64,000 bases of DNA from CBDBJQ01 sp965206405 (GTDB lineage: Bacteria; Pseudomonadota; Alphaproteobacteria; UBA8366): assembly GCA_965206405.1 (NCBI GenBank), contig CBDBJQ010000006.1, positions 124,001 to 188,000 of the forward strand, read 5' to 3'. The position numbers and the translations under genes were made by a program. Each line of letters opens with the position of its first letter. Within the stretch, counting starts at the first letter, position 1. This document shows positions 24,717 through 33,404 of this stretch, in pieces. The notes under the pieces were generated by a model. The model worked only from the letters and a program-made list of their open reading frames with translations, did no database searches and had not been told where the DNA came from.

Positions 24717-25139
24717 ATGGCTGACCTCAAAGACAGCAAGACAGCGCAGAACCTGAGAGACGCCTTCGCCGGCGAAAGCCAGGCCAACCGCCGCTATCTC
24801 TATTTCGCGCAGAAAGCCGACGTCGAAGGCTACAACGACGTCTCGTCCGTGTTCCGTTCGACCGCCGAAGGCGAGACCGGGCATGCTCACGGCCACCTCG
24901 AATACCTCGAGAAGGTCGGCGACCCGGCGACCGGTGAACCGATCGGCGGCACCTCCGACAACCTGAAGGCCGCCATTGCGGGCGAGACCCACGAGTACAC
25001 GGATATGTATCCGGGCATGGCGCGGGTCGCACGCGAGGAAGGCTTTGATGAGATCGCCGACTGGTTCGAGGTTCTCGCCAAGGCAGAGAAGAGCCACGCG
25101 GGTCGGTTTCAGAAAGCCCTCGACTCGCTCGACTCCTAA
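24717..25139 (+). CDS. Rubrerythrin (ferritin-like, no rubredoxin domain)
   Basis: The 140-residue four-helix protein shows the diiron ligands of rubrerythrin: AFAGESQANRRYLYFA (first Glu, Tyr), STAEGETGHAHGHLEYL (E-x-x-H type), AAIAGETHEYTDMYPGMAR and VLAKAEKSHAGRFQKAL (second E-x-x-H). It lacks the C-terminal rubredoxin of classical rubrerythrin. Such proteins reduce hydrogen peroxide or buffer iron. An AAGGGAAAGG ribosome-binding site precedes the ATG by 8 bases. The next two genes are usual companions of this short type, which suggests a shared redox task. Confidence 0.92.
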   Translation: MADLKDSKTAQNLRDAFAGESQANRRYLYFAQKADVEGYNDVSSVFRSTAEGETGHAHGHLEYLEKVGDPATGEPIGGTSDNLKAAIAGETHEYTDMYPGMARVAREEGFDEIADWFEVLAKAEKSHAGRFQKALDSLDS

Positions 25140-25270
25140 AACTCTGGAGCCCGGCCGGTATTGTTCCGACCGGACACTCCCGGACATTCTCGAACACGCC
25201 GGGTCCCCCAAGCGACGGCAACCCCCTAACCGACGGCAGTTCCCGGCAGCCGCAGGCATGGATACGCCCC

Positions 25271-26644
25271 ATGGATACGCCCATGAAGGAAGGAAGCCTC
25301 GAGGCTCCCACCCGCCATCCGCTGGCATGGCGGGATCTTGATTTTCTCGATGCGGACAAGCTCGACGCGGAAACGCGCCGGGTTTTCGACATCTGCCACG
25401 GCTGCCGGCGCTGTTTCAATCTCTGTGACAGCTTCCCCCGCCTGTTCGACCTGATTGACGAATCAGACACTGGCGAACTCGATTCCGTCGACAGCGCCGG
25501 GTTCGATGCCGTCGTCGACGCCTGCACCCTCTGCGACATGTGCTTCATGACGAAGTGCCCCTATGTGCCGCCGCACGAATTCAACCTCGATTTCCCGCAT
25601 CTGATGCTCCGCCACCGCGCCGTCCGGCGCGAGAAAGGCGGCGTTGGCATCATCGAGCGTGAACTCGCCAAGACCGACCGCAACGGCCGGCTGTTCCGGT
25701 GGGTCGCACCGTTCGCCAACTGGGCCACGGCCACGGGGAACTGGCTCGTGCGCCCGATACTGGAGCTTGTGGCCGGTATCCATCGCAAGGCCGCACTGCC
25801 TCGCTTCCACCGCCGAACCATGGAAGCCCGCGCCGACAGCGCAGCACCCATGATCAGCCGCGCGACAGTACCCGCGACCGGCGGCCGCAAGGCAGTGCTC
25901 TATGCGACCTGTTTTGCCAACTACAACGATCCCGAAATCGGCACGGCGGCCCAGGCGGTGCTGGAACGGAACGGCGTCGAGACCGCTGTCCTTCACCCGG
26001 CCTGCTGCGGCATGCCCCAGCTCGAGCAAGGCGACATGGCAACCGTCGCGGCGCGGGCGGAACAGGTCGCCGGCGAGCTCGGAACATGGATCGACAACGG
26101 CTGGGATATCGTCACGCTGGTGCCGAGCTGCGGGCTGATGCTGAAGTTCGAATGGCCGCTTGTGGTGCCGGAGAGCAGCGCCGTGAAGCGGCTTTCGGAG
26201 GCGACCCGCGATATCTGCGAATACATCGTCGACATCTCCGGAAAGGAAGGGCTGGCCAAAGGCCTTGCCCCCCTTAATGGCGGCGTTGCCATCCATCTCG
26301 CCTGCCACGCCCGGGCACAGAACATGGGTGCCAAGGCGGCCGAGATGATGCGTCTGGTGCCGGATTGCGAGGTTGAGGTCATCGAGCGGTGCTCGGGACA
26401 CGGCGGCGCCTGGGGCGTGCGCAAGGAGAATTTCGAAATCGCGCTGAAGACCGGCCGGCCAACGGCGCGGCAGGCGGCAGAGAGCCAAAAGCGCTACGTC
26501 GCCTCGGAGTGCCCGCTCGCATCGGTGCATATCGGCCAGGGCATGGAAGAGCTGGGGGGAGACGGCGCTGTCCCCACGGTGGTCGCCCACCCGATCCTGC
26601 TGCTCGCGCGCGCCTATGGCGTCACCGACGACGCGGCGCACTGA
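25271..26644 (+). CDS. Heterodisulfide reductase-related Fe-S / CCG-domain protein
   Basis: The 457-residue protein has two N-terminal cysteine clusters, CHGCRRCFNLCDSFP and CTLCDMCFMTKCPYVPP, consistent with one or two [4Fe-4S] centres. It then has a first CCG domain (CFANYNDPEIGTAAQAVLE followed by HPACCGMPQLEQGD) and a second one in which CCG is replaced by CSG (IHLACHARAQNMG, IERCSGHGGAWG). This resembles GlpC and HdrB-type electron carriers. A likely role is passing electrons between the quinone or thiol pool and the neighbouring rubrerythrin. The stop is 10 bp from the DUF3501 start, so the two are co-transcribed. Confidence 0.88.
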   Translation: MDTPMKEGSLEAPTRHPLAWRDLDFLDADKLDAETRRVFDICHGCRRCFNLCDSFPRLFDLIDESDTGELDSVDSAGFDAVVDACTLCDMCFMTKCPYVPPHEFNLDFPHLMLRHRAVRREKGGVGIIERELAKTDRNGRLFRWVAPFANWATATGNWLVRPILELVAGIHRKAALPRFHRRTMEARADSAAPMISRATVPATGGRKAVLYATCFANYNDPEIGTAAQAVLERNGVETAVLHPACCGMPQLEQGDMATVAARAEQVAGELGTWIDNGWDIVTLVPSCGLMLKFEWPLVVPESSAVKRLSEATRDICEYIVDISGKEGLAKGLAPLNGGVAIHLACHARAQNMGAKAAEMMRLVPDCEVEVIERCSGHGGAWGVRKENFEIALKTGRPTARQAAESQKRYVASECPLASVHIGQGMEELGGDGAVPTVVAHPILLLARAYGVTDDAAH

Positions 26645-26654
26645 TGGAAGGACA

Positions 26655-27245
26655 ATGAGAACGCGCACCCAACTGAGCCGCGAGGATATTCTCGCGCCCG
26701 AAGAATACGAGCGCATCCGCGAGCAACGGCGCGCCGAGATCATCGCCCTGAAGGGCCGGCGGCGCCTCGAGATCGGCCCCGTCGCAACCTGCTATTTCGA
26801 GAATTACGACACGATGTGGCAGCAGGTCCACGAGATGCTGCGGATCGAGAAGGGCGGCGAGGCGCAGATCGACGACGAGCTTGAAGCCTACAACCCGCTG
26901 GTTCCCGGTGGCCGCGAGCTTGTCTGCACGGTGATGTTCGAGATCGACGATGAGGTCCGCAGGAAAGCCGTCCTCGGCATGCTCGGTGGCGTCGAGGAGA
27001 CCATGGTCGTGGAATTCGCCGGCGAAACCGTTACCGGCGTACCGGAGGCCGACCTCGACCGCACGACCGCCGAAGGCAAGGCCTCGGCGGTGCAGTTCAT
27101 CCACCTGCCCTTTACCGACGCCCAGGCCGATGCATTCCGCACACCGGGAACCCGGGTCACCGTCGGCTTCCAGCATCCGGCCTACGGGCACATGGCCGTG
27201 ATGCCCGAAGAAGTCCGGAAGACCCTCGCCGAGGATTTTACTTAG
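26655..27245 (+). CDS. DUF3501 family protein
   Basis: The 196-residue protein begins at ATG 26655, with AAGGA five bases upstream; a frame reaching back into the previous gene is ignored. Recognisable blocks are REDILAPEEYERIREQRRAE, IGPVATCYFENYDTMWQQVH and the long acidic segment ELEAYNPLVPGGRELVCTVM. This family is annotated only as DUF3501 and typically follows rubrerythrin and the CCG Fe-S protein. No cysteine cluster or catalytic motif is visible. Its constant company implies a partner or assembly role in that redox module. Confidence 0.85.
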   Translation: MRTRTQLSREDILAPEEYERIREQRRAEIIALKGRRRLEIGPVATCYFENYDTMWQQVHEMLRIEKGGEAQIDDELEAYNPLVPGGRELVCTVMFEIDDEVRRKAVLGMLGGVEETMVVEFAGETVTGVPEADLDRTTAEGKASAVQFIHLPFTDAQADAFRTPGTRVTVGFQHPAYGHMAVMPEEVRKTLAEDFT

Positions 27246-27278
27246 GGTTTCACTTGGGGTTTCACTTGGGGTTTCGCC
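27245..27278. repeat. 12-bp tandem repeat after the DUF3501 gene
   Basis: GGGTTTCACTTG occurs at 27245-27256 and 27257-27268, with a partial third copy at 27269-27275. It starts on the last base of the DUF3501 stop codon and fills the start of the gap before the convergent SH3 gene. Confidence 0.85.
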
Positions 27279-27341
27279 CAGGAAGACGTTGCCCGGGGTT
27301 CGAACGATCGCGAACCGGATCTCCGAACGCGGCTATCGGGA

Positions 27342-27902
27342 TCAGCGATCCCGCCCATTCCCCTCGACGCCCCAGATGGCCTGGCGCGTCACCCAGCCAT
27401 CGTGGCCCTGGATCTCGACCCGGCACCAGCCCCGACGACACTCTCCGAGCGCGCCGACGACGCCGCGCTGCAGGCTGGCGAGTCTCGGCGAGTTCGCGGA
27501 GGGCCAGCGATGCAGGGACGCCGTCTCGGCGGTCACGATCGCGCTGCGGTTGCGGGCGACCATCACCTTGTGCACCCAACCCACATCACCCTGCCAGTCC
27601 CGGATCTTGTGCCAGTGCCCGTGCCGGGCGAGCACCCGGACCGGCATGCCCTTCTGGTAGAACGTCCACTTGACGGGATACTGGACCCCGGGCCCGACCC
27701 GGATATTCACCTCGGGCTTTCTCAGTGAAAGATATTCGGCGGCCGCGGCCGCACCCGATGAATCGGCGGAAAGCGCCGCCCGACCCGGCAAAATAACGGC
27801 GAGCGCGATGGCGCAAACCGCCAGCGAATGCCGCAAAAACTGGACAAGGCGCCTGCCCGCTGGATAAATGCGCGGTGGAATCAAGGCTCGGGGAGGAGCC
27901 AT
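27342..27902 (-). CDS. Exported SH3-domain protein
   Basis: The 186-residue protein has an N-terminal signal segment (LAVCAIALAVILPGRAALSA) and two bacterial SH3 modules: SLRKPEVNIRVGPGVQYPVK with MPVRVLARHGHWHKIRDWQ and DVGWVHKVMVA; then LHRWPSANSPRLASL, CRRGWCRVEIQGHDGWV. Such proteins often bind peptidoglycan or act in the periplasm. The assumed ATG (27902) overlaps the start of the divergent dehydrogenase gene by two bases and lacks a strong ribosome-binding site, so the true start may be further inside. Confidence 0.8.
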   Translation of the reverse strand: MAPPRALIPPRIYPAGRRLVQFLRHSLAVCAIALAVILPGRAALSADSSGAAAAAEYLSLRKPEVNIRVGPGVQYPVKWTFYQKGMPVRVLARHGHWHKIRDWQGDVGWVHKVMVARNRSAIVTAETASLHRWPSANSPRLASLQRGVVGALGECRRGWCRVEIQGHDGWVTRQAIWGVEGNGRDR

Positions 27903-28893
27903 GCGCCAGCGCAAACCTGTCGTCATCGTCACTCGGCAACTACCCGATGTCGTCCAGGCTCGCATGATGGAGTTGTTCGACACCCATCTCAATCTCGAAG
28001 ATGTCCCGATGTCCCGGTCGCAACTGTCCGATGCCGTCGGCCAGGCCGACGTTCTCGTTCCTACCGTTACCGACCGCATTGATGCCAAACTCCTCTCCCA
28101 AGCGGGCGACGGGCTCAAACTGATCGCCTCTTTCGGGACCGGAATCGACCACATTGACCTGACCGATGCCCAGTCGCGGGGCATTACCGTTACCAACACG
28201 CCCGGCGTTCTCACCGAGGACACCGCCGACATGACCATGGCACTGATCCTCGCAGTGCCGCGGCGCCTCTCGGAGGGCGAGCGGCTGGTTCGCTCCGGGG
28301 CGTGGTCCGGATGGGGGCCGACCCTGATGCTGGGCCACCGCATCTGGGGGAAGCGGCTGGGAATCATCGGCATGGGGCGTATCGGGCAGGCCATCGCCCA
28401 GCGGGCGCGCGGCTTCGGACTGTCGATACACTACCACAACCGGCGGCGAGTTCACCCCGACCTCGAGGCGGAGCTGGAGGCCACCTACTGGGAGAGCCTG
28501 GACCAGATGCTGGCTCATATGGACATCGTCTCGGTCAACTGCCCGCACACACCCGCCACCTTCCATCTGCTCTCGGCGCGCCGCCTCGGTCTGCTCCGGC
28601 CACACGCCTACATCGTCAACACCAGCCGGGGCGAGGTCATCGACGAGAACGCGCTCGCCGAGCTGCTGGCCGAGGGCCGCATCGCCGGGGCCGGCCTGGA
28701 CGTCTACGAGCACGAGCCGGCCATCAATCCGCGGCTGCCCGAGCTCCCCAGCGTGGTACTGCTACCGCATATGGGCTCGGCCACGCTGGAGGGTCGCATC
28801 GACATGGGCGAGAAAGTCATCGTCAACATCAAGGCGTTCAGCGACGGCCATACACCGCCGGACCGGGTGGTGGAGGCGATGTTCCAGACCTGA
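27901..28893 (+). CDS. D-isomer 2-hydroxyacid dehydrogenase (glyoxylate/hydroxypyruvate reductase type)
   Basis: The 330-residue enzyme has the NAD-binding motif LGIIGMGRIGQAIAQRARGF, the catalytic arginine in VNTSRGEVIDE, the glutamate in LDVYEHEP and the histidine in LLPHMGSAT, with the substrate loop IASFGTGIDHID near residue 80. It fits GyaR-like D-glycerate dehydrogenases that interconvert glyoxylate and glycolate or hydroxypyruvate and D-glycerate. GGGAGG precedes ATG 27901. It is divergent from the SH3 gene with essentially no spacer, so the two starts share a promoter region. Confidence 0.9.
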   Translation: MRQRKPVVIVTRQLPDVVQARMMELFDTHLNLEDVPMSRSQLSDAVGQADVLVPTVTDRIDAKLLSQAGDGLKLIASFGTGIDHIDLTDAQSRGITVTNTPGVLTEDTADMTMALILAVPRRLSEGERLVRSGAWSGWGPTLMLGHRIWGKRLGIIGMGRIGQAIAQRARGFGLSIHYHNRRRVHPDLEAELEATYWESLDQMLAHMDIVSVNCPHTPATFHLLSARRLGLLRPHAYIVNTSRGEVIDENALAELLAEGRIAGAGLDVYEHEPAINPRLPELPSVVLLPHMGSATLEGRIDMGEKVIVNIKAFSDGHTPPDRVVEAMFQT

Positions 28894-28937
28894 TGCCCCG
28901 GCCCGGGCGGGGTCGGGCGTCAGCACGCCCCGTTGCG

Positions 28938-29825
28938 TCAGCTCGAAGTTGCGCCGTCTGGCGATGGATTGGCGGACGATGACAGATCAGAGATGCGCGG
29001 AGAGTCGCCGCACAGCGCACAATCCGGATCCCGGACGACCGCCAGCGAGCGGATATCGGCGCCCAGCGCATCGTAGATCAGCAGCCGGCCCGACAGGCTG
29101 CGCCCAAGGCCAAGAAGTTCCTTCAGCACCTCCGTGGCCTGCAATGTCCCCATGACGCCGGCCACCGCCCCGAAGATCCCGGCCTGCTCGCAGCGCGGCA
29201 CGGCATCGGGCGCCGGCGGGTTCGGAAACAGGCAACGATAGCAGGGATTATTCCCCGGTTCGTAGGCCTTGATGGTAGTAATTTGCCCCTCGAAGCGCAG
29301 CAGGGCCGCCGAGACCAGGGGCCGCCGGGCAAGAAAACAGGCGTCGTTGACCAGATAGCGCGTATCGAAGTTGTCGCTGCCATCGACGACGAGATCGTAG
29401 GCGGCAATCAGCTCGGCCGCGTTTTCGGCATCGAGCCGGTCGGGATGGACGGTAACGGCGATTTCGGGATTGACGGCGCGCAACCGGTCACGCGCGCTTT
29501 CGACCTTCGGCCGACCGACATCCTCGGTGCCGTGGACGATCTGGCGCTGCAGATTGGAGATGTCGACGGTGTCGAAATCGACAACACCAAGTCGCCCGAC
29601 CCCGGCCGCCGCCAGATACATCAACACCGGCGAGCCAAGCCCGCCGGCGCCGATCACCAGTGCCGAGGAGCCAAGAAGCCGTATCTGGCCCTCCTCGCCG
29701 ACCTCATCGAGCACGACATGCCGGGCATAGCGCATCAACTGCGCGTCGGAGATCTCCAGGGCGGGATCGAAATCGAGGTTGGAAGCGTCGCCAGAATTGG
29801 ATGCGGAATCGGGAGCGGACATCAC
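28938..29825 (-). CDS. moeB: MoeB/ThiF-family adenylyltransferase
   Basis: The 295-residue protein is an E1-like enzyme that adenylates the C-terminal glycine of a ubiquitin-fold sulfur carrier (MoaD or ThiS). Visible features are RYARHVVLDEVGEEGQIRLL, the nucleotide-binding GAGGLGSPVLMYLAAAGVG, DFDTVDISNLQRQ, the Arg finger region, a CxxC pair in PCYRCLF, GIFGAVAGVMGTLQA and a second CxxC near DCALCGD that would bind zinc. There is no rhodanese domain. Its start overlaps dut by 4 bases. Confidence 0.9.
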   Translation of the reverse strand: MMSAPDSASNSGDASNLDFDPALEISDAQLMRYARHVVLDEVGEEGQIRLLGSSALVIGAGGLGSPVLMYLAAAGVGRLGVVDFDTVDISNLQRQIVHGTEDVGRPKVESARDRLRAVNPEIAVTVHPDRLDAENAAELIAAYDLVVDGSDNFDTRYLVNDACFLARRPLVSAALLRFEGQITTIKAYEPGNNPCYRCLFPNPPAPDAVPRCEQAGIFGAVAGVMGTLQATEVLKELLGLGRSLSGRLLIYDALGADIRSLAVVRDPDCALCGDSPRISDLSSSANPSPDGATSS

Positions 29826-30304
29826 CCGGGATGCGGCCGATCTCCGACCGCCCTTCCGGTAGAGCCGAACCCGCCCTCGCCGCGACCGCTCTCCGGCAGC
29901 GCGGCGACCTCTTCCCAGGCCAGCTGCACGACCGGTGCGAGCACCATCTGGGCGATGCGGTCGCCGCGGGAGACGGTGAAGGGTTCCCGGCCGCCATTGA
30001 CGAGGATGATGAAGATCTCGCCCCGGTAGTCGGCATCGATCGTACCGGGGCTGTTGGGCAGGATGATACCGTGCCTCAGCGCCAGGCCCGAGCGCGGGCG
30101 AACCTGGACTTCGTAGCCGGACGGAATAGCGAACGAGAGGCCGGTCGGGATCAATTCCCGGTCGCCGGGTTCGAGGGTGACAGGCTTGTCCTCATTCACT
30201 GCCGCAAGCAGATCAAGGCCGGCGCTGTCCCCGGTCTCGTAACGCGGCAGGGGCAGGCCCTCCGCGTGCGGGAGCCTCACAATCTCGACCTTGACTGCGG
30301 TCAT
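29822..30304 (-). CDS. dut: dUTP diphosphatase
   Basis: The 160-residue trimeric-type dUTPase keeps all five motifs: SAGLDLLAA, RPRSGLALRHG, NSPGTIDADYRGEI, RGDRIAQMVLAP and the C-terminal arm GRGEGGFGSTG. It hydrolyses dUTP to dUMP, preventing uracil misincorporation and supplying thymidylate synthesis. A TGA at 30302 region precedes with coaBC only 5 bp upstream, and moeB overlaps downstream by 4 bases, giving a coaBC-dut-moeB unit as in many alphaproteobacteria. Confidence 0.97.
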   Translation of the reverse strand: MTAVKVEIVRLPHAEGLPLPRYETGDSAGLDLLAAVNEDKPVTLEPGDRELIPTGLSFAIPSGYEVQVRPRSGLALRHGIILPNSPGTIDADYRGEIFIILVNGGREPFTVSRGDRIAQMVLAPVVQLAWEEVAALPESGRGEGGFGSTGRAVGDRPHPG

Positions 30305-30309
30305 GACGG

Positions 30310-31557
30310 TCAGGGTGCCGTGAAATGCCTGGCAACACGGGTCGCCAGCTGATCGGCAACATCCCGTTTGGACATCCGGGGCCAGTTCTCGACCCCGTCG
30401 GCGTCGAGCAGGTGGATGGTGTTGAGATCCCCGCCGAAGGTTCCGGATTCGGCCGAAACGTCGTTGGCCAACAGCCAGTCGCAGCCCTTGCGGGCGTATT
30501 TGGCGCGGGCGTTGTCGATGACGTTCTCGGTCTCGGCGGCGAAACCGACCACCAGTTGCGGGCGGCGCCTGTTGGCCTGGGACAAGGCCTGCAGGATGTC
30601 CGGATTGCTGGCAAGCGCCAGCTCCGGCGCACCGTCGTCCTTCTTCATCTTCTCGGCGCGCTCACCGGCGATATGCCAGTCCGAAACCGCAGCGGCGCAG
30701 ACCGCGATGTCGACCGGAATCTCGGTTTCGCAGGTAGCCAGCATGTCGCGGGCCGTCTCGACCCGCACCACGCGCACGCCGGCCGGATCCTCAAGCGCGA
30801 CCGGGCCGGTGACCAGGACGGTTTCGGCGCCGAACCGCGCCAGTGCCGCCGCCACCGCATGCCCCTGCTTGCCGGAGGAATAGTTCGAAAGATAGCGCAC
30901 CGGGTCGATCGCTTCCCTGGTCGGCCCGCTGGTAACAAGCGCGCGTCGACCGGCCAAGGGTCCCGGCTGGCCAACAAGGCAGGCTTCGACAGCGGCTACA
31001 ATATCTTCCGGTTCGCTCATCCGGCCCGGCCCATACTCGCCGCAGGCCATGTCGCCGGCCTCAGGGCCGACAAACGCAACCCCGCGCGCCTCCAGCGTAG
31101 CGATGTTGGCCCGGGTTGCGGCATGCCCCCACATGCGGACGTTCATCGACGGCGCTGCGAGAACCGGCTTATCGGTAGCCAGCAGCACAGCAGTAGCGAG
31201 ATCGTTGGCAAGGCCGTGCGTCATCCGCGCCAGAATATCGGCGCTGGCCGGAGCGACGAGGAGCAGATCAGCCTCGCGCGACAGGCGGATGTGGCCCATC
31301 TCGGATTCGTCCGTGAGCGAGAACAGGTCGCCATAGACCTTATCCTCACTGAGCGCAGATAGGGACAGTGGGGTTACAAACTGGGCCGCGGCCGGGGTCA
31401 TCACGCAGCGCACCTGGATGCCCCGCTCGCGAAGCCGACGGATCAGATCAAAGCACTTATAGGCGGCGATCCCGCCGGACACGATCAGGAGGACGCGCTT
31501 GCCGGCGGTCGTGCCGGGCTGGGTGGATGGGTCCTGTTCGGGGGTAACCATGCTCAT
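30310..31557 (-). CDS. coaBC: Phosphopantothenoylcysteine decarboxylase / phosphopantothenate-cysteine ligase
   Basis: The 415-residue bifunctional enzyme makes 4'-phosphopantetheine for coenzyme A. The N-terminal CoaC flavoprotein has LIVSGGIAAYKCFDLIRRL, the histidine-bearing loop, PASADILARMTHGLANDL, APSMNVRMW and ACGEYGPGRM. The C-terminal CoaB part has RALVTSGPTREAIDPVRYLS, NYSSGKQG, VSDWHIAGERAEKMKK and VVGFAAETEN. ATG 31557 (MSMVTPEQ) is chosen; the extra upstream frame is not family-like. In many alphaproteobacteria ubiB lies between ubiE and this gene; here only 190 bp without a gene separate them. Confidence 0.96.
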   Translation of the reverse strand: MSMVTPEQDPSTQPGTTAGKRVLLIVSGGIAAYKCFDLIRRLRERGIQVRCVMTPAAAQFVTPLSLSALSEDKVYGDLFSLTDESEMGHIRLSREADLLLVAPASADILARMTHGLANDLATAVLLATDKPVLAAPSMNVRMWGHAATRANIATLEARGVAFVGPEAGDMACGEYGPGRMSEPEDIVAAVEACLVGQPGPLAGRRALVTSGPTREAIDPVRYLSNYSSGKQGHAVAAALARFGAETVLVTGPVALEDPAGVRVVRVETARDMLATCETEIPVDIAVCAAAVSDWHIAGERAEKMKKDDGAPELALASNPDILQALSQANRRRPQLVVGFAAETENVIDNARAKYARKGCDWLLANDVSAESGTFGGDLNTIHLLDADGVENWPRMSKRDVADQLATRVARHFTAP

Positions 31558-31747
31558 CAGCAGAGCTCTCGAGGTCCAGGTTCGGGTCTGGGATGGGTTT
31601 GGAAGATATGATTCCGGCCAACCGTGCTGACAATCGCGCCGGCAGCGGCCACCAAGCATCGTGTGCTCATGGAACGTCCATTATGCCACACTTTGGCCCG
31701 AGGCCACACCACCCCGGCGTCGGCGGCCTTAATACAGCCTATAGGCC

Positions 31748-32506
31748 TTATGCCCGTATGCCGGAATGGACGGCGACAATCCCGCCCGTCAGGGGCGACC
31801 AGTCGACCCGCTCGAAACCAACCTTCACCATGCGCCCGGCGATATCTTCGGGGCGAGGGAAGCGCCGGATGCTCTCGGCCAGATAGTGGTAGGCCTCGGC
31901 GTCCCGCGCAACCAGACCGCCAAGCGCCGGCAGGACGGTGGCGTTCCAGCGCGCAACAAGCCTGCCCAGGGCGGGCTCGACGGGACAGCTGAACTCCAGG
32001 CACAGAAACCGCCCGCCCGGGCGGAGGACGCGGCGCATCTCCTGCAGCGCCTGGTCGATATCGACGACATTGCGAAGGCCGAAGGCGATGGTGCAGAGAT
32101 CGGCGGTGCCGTCGGCGACGGGAAGCGCCTCGGCGGCGCCGACGACCCAGCGGATGCCGGAAAGTATGTTGTGGTCGACCGCCCGGTTGCGGCCGACACA
32201 CACCATCTCCTCGGTCAGATCGCAGACGATGGTCTCGCCGCCACCGCCGCGACGCCAGCGAAAGGCGATATCCCCGGTACCGCCGGCAACGTCGAGCAGA
32301 CGCTGGTCGGTCCGCGGCTGAGCGCGGTCGATCAGGCGCCGGCGCCAGGCCCTGTGTAGCCCGACTGACATCAGGTCGTTCATGAGATCGTAGCGCTGCG
32401 CGACGACGCCGAACAGATCCCGGACTAGCGCCGGTTTCTCGTCAGCCCCGACATCCCGGGCACCGAAGGAGACTGTCTCGGGCGCCCGTTCGTTCCGCGA
32501 ATCCAT
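31748..32506 (-). CDS. ubiE: Demethylmenaquinone/2-methoxy-6-polyprenyl-benzoquinol methyltransferase
   Basis: The 252-residue SAM methyltransferase carries FGVVAQRYDLMNDLMSVGLH, LLDVAGGTGDIAFR (SAM motif I), GAAEALPVADGTADLCTIAF, GLRNVVDIDQALQEMRRVLR and PGGRFLCLEFSCP, the UbiE/COQ5 pattern. It performs the C-methylation step in ubiquinone synthesis. It is divergent from mutM across 45 bp, the common alphaproteobacterial arrangement. Confidence 0.96.
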   Translation of the reverse strand: MDSRNERAPETVSFGARDVGADEKPALVRDLFGVVAQRYDLMNDLMSVGLHRAWRRRLIDRAQPRTDQRLLDVAGGTGDIAFRWRRGGGGETIVCDLTEEMVCVGRNRAVDHNILSGIRWVVGAAEALPVADGTADLCTIAFGLRNVVDIDQALQEMRRVLRPGGRFLCLEFSCPVEPALGRLVARWNATVLPALGGLVARDAEAYHYLAESIRRFPRPEDIAGRMVKVGFERVDWSPLTGGIVAVHSGIRA

Positions 32507-32551
32507 ACCTGGACAATAGCCGTGACCGCCGGGATTTGCTATTTCACACCC

Positions 32552-33382
32552 ATGCCCGAGTTGCCCGAAGTCGAAACCGTCTGCCGGGGCCTGCGCCCCG
32601 ATCTCGAAGGACAGCGCCTCACCAAGGTCGTGCAGCGGCGGGCAGACCTGCGGTTTCCGTTCCCGCCGAACTTCGCGCGACGTCTACACCAGGCCCGCAT
32701 CGCATCGATCGCGCGGCGCGCCAAGTTCATCCTTCTCCATCTCGAGGGCGGCGCCACGATGATCGCCCATCTCGGCATGTCAGGCCGGTTCGCCACCCTC
32801 GCACCGCCGGTCCCCGATCCGGGGCCGCATGACCATGTTGACCTCGAAACCGAGGCCGGGATGACGATCCGCTACACCGACCCGCGCCGTTTCGGCTTCA
32901 TGGATCTGTGTCCGACCGCCACCCTCGATGTGCATCCGATGCTGCGCGATCTCGGCCCGGAGCCGCTCTCCCGAGCCTTTAACGCCGCCGCGCTGGGGCA
33001 GACGCTGGCGGGGCGGCGCACGCCCATCAAGACGGCGTTGCTCGACCAAGGGGTGGTTGCCGGCCTTGGCAACATCTACGTCTGCGAGGCGCTCTATGTC
33101 GCCGGCATCTCACCCCGCCGCAGTGCCCGCACGATCCCGGGCCAGCGGGCCGAGCGCCTCGTGCCCGCCGTGAAGTCGGTGTTGCGGGCAGCCTTGCGGG
33201 CCGGCGGGTCGTCGCTGCGGGATTACGCACAGGTCGACGGCACCCTCGGCTACTTCCAGCACCGCTGGAAGGTCTATGGGCGCGAGGGGAAATCTTGCAG
33301 AATGCCCGGCTGTGACGGCATGGTAGCGCGAATGACACAGTCCGGCCGCTCCACCTTCTTCTGCCCCAGGCACCAGAGATAG
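32552..33382 (+). CDS. mutM: Formamidopyrimidine-DNA glycosylase
   Basis: The 276-residue enzyme begins MPELPEVETVCRGL, with the N-terminal proline nucleophile and catalytic glutamates at residues 2-3 after Met removal. Further marks are the lysine in RAKFILLHLEGG, HLGMSGRF, DPRRFGFMD, GVVAGLGNIYVCEALYVAGI and a C-terminal zinc finger (CRMPGCDG and STFFCPRHQR). It removes 8-oxoguanine and ring-opened purines. Start at 32552, because Pro2 must follow the initiator Met. Confidence 0.97.
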   Translation: MPELPEVETVCRGLRPDLEGQRLTKVVQRRADLRFPFPPNFARRLHQARIASIARRAKFILLHLEGGATMIAHLGMSGRFATLAPPVPDPGPHDHVDLETEAGMTIRYTDPRRFGFMDLCPTATLDVHPMLRDLGPEPLSRAFNAAALGQTLAGRRTPIKTALLDQGVVAGLGNIYVCEALYVAGISPRRSARTIPGQRAERLVPAVKSVLRAALRAGGSSLRDYAQVDGTLGYFQHRWKVYGREGKSCRMPGCDGMVARMTQSGRSTFFCPRHQR

Positions 33383-33404
33383 ACATCAGAGATAGTCATC
33401 GGCG

